From positions 1 through 13,920 of the forward strand of contig JAAZOZ010000178.1 in NCBI GenBank assembly GCA_012797505.1: 13,920 nt of DNA. The letters run 5' to 3'. The notes beneath the pieces are model-generated. The model made no database searches. It worked only from the letters and a program-made list of their open reading frames with translations, and had not been told where the DNA came from. Origin of the DNA: Smithella sp. Lineage in GTDB: Bacteria; Desulfobacterota; Syntrophia; Syntrophales; Smithellaceae. The position numbers were made by a program, and so were the translations under genes. Within the stretch, counting starts at the first letter, position 1. The number at the start of each line of letters is the position of its first letter. This document shows, piece after piece, positions 1 through 8,771 of the stretch.

Positions 1-61
1 CGAGTGCGGGAATCCAGTTTTTTCAAGGGGTTCCTGGATACCGGCCTTCGACGGTATGACG
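1..61. repeat. Partial interspersed palindromic repeat, cut by the window edge
   Basis: ATCCAG at 12-17 is inverted as CTGGAT at 34-39. It is followed by a small hairpin, TACCG (39-43) and CGGTA (52-56), and the terminal bases TATGACG. The pattern of GGGAATCCAG, spacer, CTGGATACCGGC, then GGTATGACG matches a class of short dispersed repeats that I recognise from many proteobacterial genomes. The outer left arm, expected to resemble CGTCAT, would lie before base 1. The right end overlaps the apparent start codon of the acetyltransferase gene. Family assignment is from memory of the pattern; the inverted repeats are directly visible. Confidence 0.6.
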
Positions 62-508
62 AATCAAGGAGTTACTCAAAGATCTCCTGCGGTCATCATC
101 CGCCGGGTCGGAAATCAGCAAGATCTGTCGCCGTGGAAAGAAGTGACCTTTGCCGGGTTTGATTTTTCGCAAGGCGACAGAACTTCCTATGATCGCTTCA
201 CCGACGCCTTCCCTCTTGATCCCGCCTCTCCCCAGCAGGCTTTTCTGGCGTTTGACGGCGGAAAGCCGGTCGCCGCCTCCCTGCTTTTTCTGGCGGGCGA
301 TGCCGCCGGCCTCTACTTCATCACGACACTGGGCGACTATCGCCGTCGGGGCATCGGCCGGGAAATGGTGCTGGCGACGCTTCATTACGCCCGCGCGGCG
401 GGCGCCCGCTTTGCCTCGCTTCAATCGTCGCCGGACGGCCTGAGTGTCTATGAAAAAGCGGGATTTAAAGAATGCTGCCGCGTGGACATTTACGGTAGGA
501 AGGCGTAA
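56..508 (+). CDS. GNAT family N-acetyltransferase
   Basis: The predicted product is 150 residues, a normal size for a single-domain GNAT enzyme that moves an acetyl group from acetyl-CoA to an amine. The acetyl-CoA pyrophosphate loop (motif A, R-x-x-G-x-G/A) is seen as RRRGIG at about residues 96-101, after the beta-strand GLYFITTLG. The C-terminal motif B region is SPDGLSVYEKAGF at about 125-137. The substrate cannot be told. The start is uncertain: the ATG at 56 lies in the end of a dispersed repeat, has no clear ribosome binding site, and the frame stays open to base 1, so the true start may be outside the window. Residues 1-12 are probably not part of the fold. It is the only + strand gene and converges with the DUF4126 gene 58 bases away, so it is not part of the glutamine operon. 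Confidence 0.8.
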   Translation: MTNQGVTQRSPAVIIRRVGNQQDLSPWKEVTFAGFDFSQGDRTSYDRFTDAFPLDPASPQQAFLAFDGGKPVAASLLFLAGDAAGLYFITTLGDYRRRGIGREMVLATLHYARAAGARFASLQSSPDGLSVYEKAGFKECCRVDIYGRKA

Positions 509-566
509 GGGGCAAAAGCGTTTTTTTCTGGCACTGCCTCCCGCGGCGTTCGGACAAAATTTTGAC

Positions 567-1139
567 TCAGGGGCTTCCCGTGTTTTTTTCCGAAAAAAAC
601 CGGATCACTTTTCTTACGGCCCAGAGACAGAAAATCAAAACGAGAACAAGACAAACCACCGGCAGCAGGACGGCCAGGATTCCCGTGACCAACGCGCCCG
701 CTATTTCCATCGTGGCGAACAGGGGATTGGCGGCCCCGCCGGTGGCCAGGGAAGATTTTGCGCGCAGAACAACCGTCGATGCCTGGATCAGGCCCGCCGT
801 GCCGCCGCCCGCGATCAGAGCGGTCGTCCATTTGAGAAACGGGGAAACATCCGTCAGGAATGCGGCCGTGGTCAGGGTTCCCGCCGCAATGGCCGCGGGC
901 GTTGCAATCGTGTCCAGCGCATGATCGAACCAGGGAACATAATAGCCGATGATTTCGGCTGCGGTTGCCGTGGCAAAGGCGACGGTCGCGGCAGGACTGC
1001 CCATCCAGGCAAAGCCGGAAGGCAGGGTCAACGCTCCGGCGAGCGACGCCAGGTTGAGGATAAGCAGAGGAACGAAAACCCGGAAGCCGCAGGCCGCGGC
1101 CAGGCCGATTCCTACCGCGATGGACAGAAAAGTTTCCAT
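567..1139 (-). CDS. DUF4126 family integral membrane protein
   Basis: The product is 190 residues and strongly hydrophobic. Probable membrane segments lie at about residues 5-35, 50-66, 100-125 and 143-180, followed by a short basic tail (RKVIRFF). The N-terminus METFLSIAVGIGLAAACGFRVFVPLL and the glycine/alanine-rich core look like the DUF4126 family, which has no known function. I chose the ATG at 1139 because the family-like sequence begins there. A GTG at 1217 in the same frame would add 26 residues that do not look like family sequence, though it would overlap the purF TGA. Neither start has a well-spaced ribosome binding site: a GGAG lies only one base before the ATG and another about 15 bases before it. 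It follows purF by 74 bases, and a possible terminator lies between them, so operon membership is unsure. A transport or membrane-structural role is possible but not shown. Confidence 0.75.
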   Translation of the reverse strand: METFLSIAVGIGLAAACGFRVFVPLLILNLASLAGALTLPSGFAWMGSPAATVAFATATAAEIIGYYVPWFDHALDTIATPAAIAAGTLTTAAFLTDVSPFLKWTTALIAGGGTAGLIQASTVVLRAKSSLATGGAANPLFATMEIAGALVTGILAVLLPVVCLVLVLIFCLWAVRKVIRFFSEKNTGSP

Positions 1140-1151
1140 GCTCCGGTTTTT

Positions 1152-1191
1152 ACACTCCGTGGAGAAAAAAAGGAAGCCGAATTCGGAGTGT
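1152..1191 (-). promoter_or_regulatory. Inverted repeat overlapping the possible purF terminator
   Basis: An 8-bp perfect inverted repeat is visible: ACACTCCG at 1152-1159 and CGGAGTGT at 1184-1191, 24 bases apart. The 10-bp palindrome CCGAATTCGG (1177-1186) lies inside it. The outer stem uses bases that sit in the loop of the possible terminator stem, so the two folds would compete. That resembles an antiterminator/terminator pair in the leader of the DUF4126 gene. This is a reading of structure only; no ligand or regulator is implied. Confidence 0.3.
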
Positions 1192-1198
1192 CCTCGGC
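1165..1198 (-). terminator. Possible intrinsic terminator after purF
   Basis: On the - strand, just after the purF stop, GCCGA (1198-1194) can pair with TCGGC (1180-1176), with a small GGA/TCC pairing in the loop. The sequence then runs TTCC and seven T residues (1171-1165). The stem is short and the T run starts four bases after it, so this is a moderate candidate. It would end the purine/pyrimidine operon before the DUF4126 gene. Confidence 0.4.
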
Positions 1199-1213
1199 AT
1201 GGCTGAAATAAAA

Positions 1214-2641
1214 TCACTTCAATTCCATACAGAACTTGTCGATTTTTTCCGGCGGCGCGATGGGATAGTCGCCGGTGTAGCAGGCCAGACAGAAATTCTC
1301 TTTGGGCAGGCCGGTGGCCCGGACCATACCTTCCACCGTCAGATAGTGCAGCGAATCCAGGCTGATGAATTCGGCAATCGCCTGCTCGGTTTCCTTTTTG
1401 GCGGCGATGAGTTCGCCCTTGGAGGAAAAGTCAATCCCGTAGGCGCAGGGGAAAAGCGTCGGCGGACAACTGATGACCATGTGCAGTTCCTTCACGCCGA
1501 TTTCCCGCAGGTTCTTCACGCGATTGCGGCTGGTGGTGCCGCGGATAACGGAATCCTCGACGATCATGACTTTCCGGCCGGCCAGGAGCGGCCTGACCGG
1601 ATTGAGTTTGACGCGAACACCGAAGTCACGCATGGGCTGCGTCGGCTGAATGAACGTGCGGCCCACGTAGTGGTTGCGGATCATGCCCATTTCAAAGGGA
1701 ATACCGCTTTTTTCCGCATAGCCGATCGCGGCATAGGTTCCGGAATCCGGAAAAGGCATCACCAGGTCAACCTCCGGCCGGTATTCTCTGGCCAGTTCAT
1801 GGCCGAGTTGCTTGCGGCACAGATACACGTTCCGGCCGAAGATCTGGCTGTCGGGGCGGGCAAAGTAGATCAACTCGAAGATGCAGTGGCAGCGCTTCAT
1901 GACGGGAAAAGGTTTGATGCTCCGGCAGCCGGCGTCGTCAATCATGAGAATTTCCCCGGGTTCGACGTCGCGGATGTATTCGGCGCCCACCAGATCGAAG
2001 GCGCAGGTTTCCGAGGCGACCACCCAGCCGCCGTTCAGTTTTCCCAGTGCCAGGGGGCGAAACCCGCGCGGATCGCGGGCTGCAATGATTTTGTTTCGGG
2101 TCAGCATTACCAGGGAATAGGCGCCTTCAACCTGCTGAAGTGCGATGGAAAGCGCCTTTTCCAGACCTCTTTGCAGATGCGGGGCCATCAGATGAATAAT
2201 GACCTCGCTGTCCATCGTGGACTGGAAAATGGATCCCCGGCCTTCCAGTTCGGTCCGCAGGGACTGGGCGTTCACGATATTGCCGTTGTGTCCCAGCGCA
2301 TAGTATTCCTCGCCGACATGAACCAGAAAGGGCTGGGCGTTGGAGAGGGTGGAGGAACCGGTTGTGGAGTAGCGCACGTGGCCGATGGCCAGCGAGCCTT
2401 CCAGTTTTTGCAGAATATCTTCATTGAAGACGCCGGAGGCAAGCCCCATCCCCTTGTGTTCGGAAACGCTGCATCCGTCGGAGGCAACGATGCCCGCTGA
2501 TTCCTGGCCGCGGTGCTGCAGGGCAAAAAGGCCGAAGTACGTTACACGGGCGGCATCCTCATTTCCGTAAATAGCGAAAACGCCGCACTCCTCGCGGGGC
2601 CGGCCGGGATCATTTTGTTCGTCTTCAGCAATGGGTAACAT
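1214..2641 (-). CDS. purF: Amidophosphoribosyltransferase PurF, [4Fe-4S] type with propeptide
   Basis: This 475-residue enzyme catalyses the first committed step of purine synthesis, PRPP plus glutamine to 5-phosphoribosylamine. The class II glutaminase domain begins at Cys19 (EECGVFAIYG). In this family the cysteine must become residue 1, so an 18-residue propeptide is expected to be removed, as in Bacillus subtilis PurF. Glutaminase residues are seen in LQHRGQESAG and HVRYSTTGSS. The PRPP loop is VEDSVIRGTTS at about 361-371. Cys253, Cys399, Cys451 and Cys454 (the CLAC motif) correspond to the iron-sulfur ligands of the B. subtilis type, pointing to oxygen sensitivity and nucleotide feedback control. 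The start has only a weak GGAAAAG before it. It is the last biosynthetic gene of the cluster, 72 bases after carB, and that gap holds a 29-bp palindrome. Confidence 0.97.
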   Translation of the reverse strand: MLPIAEDEQNDPGRPREECGVFAIYGNEDAARVTYFGLFALQHRGQESAGIVASDGCSVSEHKGMGLASGVFNEDILQKLEGSLAIGHVRYSTTGSSTLSNAQPFLVHVGEEYYALGHNGNIVNAQSLRTELEGRGSIFQSTMDSEVIIHLMAPHLQRGLEKALSIALQQVEGAYSLVMLTRNKIIAARDPRGFRPLALGKLNGGWVVASETCAFDLVGAEYIRDVEPGEILMIDDAGCRSIKPFPVMKRCHCIFELIYFARPDSQIFGRNVYLCRKQLGHELAREYRPEVDLVMPFPDSGTYAAIGYAEKSGIPFEMGMIRNHYVGRTFIQPTQPMRDFGVRVKLNPVRPLLAGRKVMIVEDSVIRGTTSRNRVKNLREIGVKELHMVISCPPTLFPCAYGIDFSSKGELIAAKKETEQAIAEFISLDSLHYLTVEGMVRATGLPKENFCLACYTGDYPIAPPEKIDKFCMELK

Positions 2642-2688
2642 TTCACTTTTCCAATTTTCCCCTCACCCGGTATGTGCAGGGGGCCAGC

Positions 2689-2713
2689 GTAGGGAACGGT
2701 TTAAAACCGTTCC

Positions 2714-2717
<4 letters not shown>
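2689..2717. repeat. 29-bp perfect palindrome, copy 1, at the end of carB
   Basis: The sequence is a perfect inverted repeat: arms of GTAGGGAACGGTTT and its complement around one central base. It would make a very stable hairpin in the transcript. There is no T run after it on either strand, so it is not a standard intrinsic terminator. The carB TAG stop (2716-2714) lies inside its end. A second copy with one base change lies at 13352-13380. I read both as members of a dispersed REP-like palindrome family. Confidence 0.85.
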
Positions 2718-5917
<3,200 letters not shown>

Positions 5918-5920
<3 letters not shown>

Positions 5921-5931
5921 GGGTTACCTTT
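5918..5931 (-). promoter_or_regulatory. carB ribosome binding site inside the carA end, with GTG start
   Basis: AAAGG (5931-5927) overlaps the last codons of carA and sits 6 bases before the GTG of carB (5920-5918). The arrangement supports the GTG start and suggests translational coupling, which would keep the two subunits at equal amounts. Confidence 0.7.
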
Positions 5932-7054
5932 GCTTTTTCATCATGGCCACGAACCGGGAAAACAGATATTCCGTATCGTGAGGCCCCGGCGCCGCCTCGG
6001 GGTGATATTGCACGCTCATCGCGCCGGCAATCGCCATCCCTTCGGAGGTTGCGTCGTTGAGGTTTGTAAAGGTCGGGGACGCTTTTCCCCCGACCGATTC
6101 CGGGACGACCACAAAACCGTGGTTTTGGGACGAAATTTCCACCCGGCCGGTTTCCAGATTTTTCACAGGCTGATTGACGCCGTGGTGGCCGAACTTGAGT
6201 TTTTGGGTTTTCCCGCCCACGGCCTGGCCGAGAATCTGATGCCCCAGGCAGATTCCGAAGACAGGCGTTTTCCCGATCACGCCGCGGGCGGCATCTACAA
6301 GATAAGGCAGGGCGGACGGATCGCCCGGTCCGTTGGATAAAAGAATGCCGTCCGGATGATAGGACAGCATCTGATCGGCCGTCGCCGTGGCGGGGAGAAC
6401 AATCACTTCGCAGCCGTTCGATTCCAGAATCCTTAGAATATTATATTTGACGCCGCAGTCCAGCACGACCACCCGCGGCTTTCCCGCTGATTTCCCAGGG
6501 GGAAGGCTGACGGTTCCGGGCGCGCCCTTTTCCCAGCAATAGGGTTCGGCACAGGACACGTCCCGCACCAGATCCCGGCCGACCAGCCCCGGGTAATGGC
6601 GCGCTTTTTCCAGCAGAGCGGGGACGTCTCCGGACTCGGTCGAAAGGATGCCCTTCATCGAACCGGACAGCCGCAGGCGGCGGGTCAGGGAGCGCGTGTC
6701 CACGCCCTCCAAACCGATTTTTCCGGCATCCTCCAAAAAATCCTTGAGGCTTTTCGTCATCCGCCAGTTGCTGGGGCGCGATGAATATTCCCTGACGATG
6801 AAGCCCTCCAGATGAAGGTCCGACGACTCCATGTCTTCGTCATTGACGCCGGTGTTGCCGATCAGCGGATACGTCATGGCGACGATCTGGCCTTTGTAGG
6901 AAGGGTCGGTGACAATTTCCTGATAGCCGGTCATCCCGGTGTTGAAGACGACTTCACCCAGGGCCTCTCCTGCGCCGGCAAAGGCAGAACCTTCGAAAAC
7001 GCTTCCGTCTTCAAGAACGAGCAACGCCCGCCGATTTTTTTTAAAGAGGGACAT
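5924..7054 (-). CDS. carA: Carbamoyl phosphate synthase, small (glutaminase) subunit
   Basis: The 376-residue product hydrolyses glutamine and channels the ammonia to CarB. The N-terminal CarA domain (LVLEDGSVFEG, then GEVVFNTGMTGYQEIVTDPSY) is followed from about residue 193 by a class I glutaminase domain. The nucleophile is Cys269 in FGICLGHQILG, and the His-Glu pair is His351 and Glu353 in VQYHPEA. All catalytic residues are in place. The ATG has AGGAGA (7071-7066) about 11 bases before it, slightly long spacing. It follows pyrG by 40 bases and is 3 bases from carB, the usual carAB order. Confidence 0.98.
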   Translation of the reverse strand: MSLFKKNRRALLVLEDGSVFEGSAFAGAGEALGEVVFNTGMTGYQEIVTDPSYKGQIVAMTYPLIGNTGVNDEDMESSDLHLEGFIVREYSSRPSNWRMTKSLKDFLEDAGKIGLEGVDTRSLTRRLRLSGSMKGILSTESGDVPALLEKARHYPGLVGRDLVRDVSCAEPYCWEKGAPGTVSLPPGKSAGKPRVVVLDCGVKYNILRILESNGCEVIVLPATATADQMLSYHPDGILLSNGPGDPSALPYLVDAARGVIGKTPVFGICLGHQILGQAVGGKTQKLKFGHHGVNQPVKNLETGRVEISSQNHGFVVVPESVGGKASPTFTNLNDATSEGMAIAGAMSVQYHPEAAPGPHDTEYLFSRFVAMMKKQR

Positions 7055-7094
7055 GGGGCTGTTTATCTCCTGGCGACCTTCGGCGCCTGCCGGA

Positions 7095-8699
7095 TCACGT
7101 TCCGGACTGTTTCAACGCCGCCTCAATAAATTTGCTGAACAGCGGATGCGGCGAGGTTGGACGGGATTTGAATTCCGGGTGAAACTGGCATCCGAGAAAC
7201 CACGGGTGGTCGGAAATTTCAATGATCTCCGCCAGCGTGCCGTCCGGCGACGCGCCGGTGATGCGCAGACCCTTTTCAGTCAGCATCTTTTTAAAGTCAT
7301 TGTTGAATTCATAGCGGTGGCGGTGCCTCTCCGAAATTTCCTTTTGACCGTAAGCTTCAAAGGCAAAGGAGGATTCGGCAATGGCGCAGGGCCATGCGCC
7401 CAGCCTCATGGACGCGCCCTTGTCCCGCACGGTGCGCTGCTGGGGCAGCAGGTCAATGACCGGATGCGGACACGCCGGATCAAACTCGGAGCTGTTGGCG
7501 CTGGCCAGGCCGCAGATATCGCGGGCGTATTCGATCACCGCCATCTGCATGCCCAGACAGATGCCGAAATAGGGGATTTGGTTTTCCCGCGCATAGCGCG
7601 CCGACAGGATCATGCCTTCGATGCCGCGGTTGCCGAAGCCGCCCGGCACCAGCACGCCGTCCACGTCCGACAGATGACTTGCCGCGCCGTCCTGCTCGAT
7701 TTTTTCCGTATCGACAAATTTCAGTTTTACCCGGCAGTTGTTGGCGATGCCGCCGTGCACGAGCGCCTCATTCAGGCTTTTGTAGGAATCCGTGAGGTTG
7801 ACGTATTTGCCCGCGATGCCGATGCAGACTTCATGGGCCGGATGATAAAATTTTTCGACCACATTCTCCCAGGCGGTAAGCTTCGGTTGTCCGGTCCACA
7901 TGTTGAGCAGTTCAATAATCTTTGCATCGAGTCCTTCGCGGTGATACACCAGCGGACACTCGTAAATGCAGCCGACATCCTTGGCCGTAAAGACGCAGTT
8001 GACTTCAACATTGCAAAACAGAGCAATCTTGCCTTTAATCTCGTCGGACAGAAAGTTTTCCGTCCGGCACAACAGAATATCCGGCTGAATGCCGATTTCC
8101 CGCAAAGCCTTCACACTGTGCTGCGTGGGTTTGGTCTTCACTTCCCCGGCGGTTTTTATAAACGGCACCCAGGTCAGATGGATGAAAATGGCGTTTTGCC
8201 GGCCCACTTCGTTGCGGAACTGGCGGATGGCTTCCAGGAAGGGAAGACTTTCAATGTCGCCTACGGTTCCGCCGATTTCCACGATGGAAACGTCGAACCC
8301 TTTCGCGGTTTCGCGGATGAAATCCTTGATTTCGTTCGTGATATGCGGGATGACCTGAACGGTTTTGCCCAGGTAGTCGCCGCGTCTTTCCCTGGTAATG
8401 ACGGAAAAGTAAACCTGTCCGGTGGTCAGGTTGTTGCGCTTTCCCATCCGTGTGGAGGAAAATCTTTCGTAGTGGCCAAGATCAAGATCCGTTTCCGCGC
8501 CGTCGTCGGTGACGAAGACCTCCCCGTGCTGAAAAGGGCTCATCGTCCCCGGATCAACATTAATATACGGATCCAGCTTTTGATTCGACACCCGAAGCCC
8601 GCGTGATTCCAGAACGGCCGCAATCGATGCCGCCGCCAGGCCCTTGCCCAGCGACGACAGAACGCCGCCGGTCACAAAAATAAATTTTGTATTTTTCAC
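7095..8699 (-). CDS. pyrG: CTP synthase
   Basis: The 534-residue enzyme converts UTP to CTP using ATP and glutamine. The N-terminal amidoligase domain opens with KFIFVTGGVLSSLGKG, the family P-loop, then KLDPYINVDPGTMSPFQHGEVFVTDDGAETDLDLGHYERF. The KTKPTQHSVKALR segment at about 188-200 lies in the nucleotide and feedback region. The C-terminal class I glutaminase domain has Cys381 (YFGICLGMQ), His507 and Glu509 (CQFHPEF). Length is typical. The start is GTG rather than ATG, supported by AGAGGA 6 bases upstream. It sits between glnN (72 bases upstream, with a strong hairpin in the gap) and carA, so it draws directly on glutamine made by the preceding gene. Confidence 0.98.
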   Translation of the reverse strand: MKNTKFIFVTGGVLSSLGKGLAAASIAAVLESRGLRVSNQKLDPYINVDPGTMSPFQHGEVFVTDDGAETDLDLGHYERFSSTRMGKRNNLTTGQVYFSVITRERRGDYLGKTVQVIPHITNEIKDFIRETAKGFDVSIVEIGGTVGDIESLPFLEAIRQFRNEVGRQNAIFIHLTWVPFIKTAGEVKTKPTQHSVKALREIGIQPDILLCRTENFLSDEIKGKIALFCNVEVNCVFTAKDVGCIYECPLVYHREGLDAKIIELLNMWTGQPKLTAWENVVEKFYHPAHEVCIGIAGKYVNLTDSYKSLNEALVHGGIANNCRVKLKFVDTEKIEQDGAASHLSDVDGVLVPGGFGNRGIEGMILSARYARENQIPYFGICLGMQMAVIEYARDICGLASANSSEFDPACPHPVIDLLPQQRTVRDKGASMRLGAWPCAIAESSFAFEAYGQKEISERHRHRYEFNNDFKKMLTEKGLRITGASPDGTLAEIIEISDHPWFLGCQFHPEFKSRPTSPHPLFSKFIEAALKQSGT

Positions 8700-8711
8700 A
8701 GTTGGTCCTCT
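8697..8711 (-). promoter_or_regulatory. pyrG ribosome binding site and GTG start
   Basis: AGAGGA (8711-8706) stands 6 bases before GTG (8699-8697). The conserved N-terminus KFIFVTGG begins right after it, so this GTG is the start. Confidence 0.7.
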
Positions 8712-8738
8712 TGCAATTCCATGGCCTTCAAGAGAGCC

Positions 8739-8761
8739 GGGACGGCGGGGAACGCCGCCCC
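8739..8761 (-). promoter_or_regulatory. Strong hairpin between glnN and pyrG
   Basis: On the - strand GGGGCGGCG (8761-8753) pairs with CGCCGTCCC (8747-8739) around a loop of TTCCC, giving nine base pairs with one G-U. No T run follows, so it is not a standard terminator. It could slow 3' decay of the glnN message, lower transcription into pyrG, or be a worn relic of a REP-like palindrome. The role is not shown by the sequence. Confidence 0.55.
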
Positions 8762-8771
8762 TGCGTCTGTA

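Noticed and set aside
509..566. A shared terminator between the convergent GNAT and DUF4126 genes
   Set aside because: There is a T7 run at 520-526 and a CAAAATTTTG palindrome, but no stable GC stem is positioned before a T run on either strand.
444..1211. A 255-codon open frame on the + strand overlapping the end of the GNAT gene and all of the DUF4126 gene
   Set aside because: Its translation is Arg/Gly/Gln-rich without a plausible fold, while the opposite strand encodes a coherent membrane protein.
1140..1217. GTG at 1217 as the start of the DUF4126 protein
   Set aside because: The added 26 residues do not resemble the family N-terminus and would read through the possible terminator; kept only as an alternative.
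1199..2500. A 433-codon open frame on the + strand opposite purF
   Set aside because: Same kind of antisense shadow; purF is unambiguous, and there is no ribosome binding site or domain support for this frame.
6939..8606. A 555-codon open frame on the + strand opposite pyrG
   Set aside because: It mirrors the CTP synthase codons, shows no family motif, and starts inside carA antisense.
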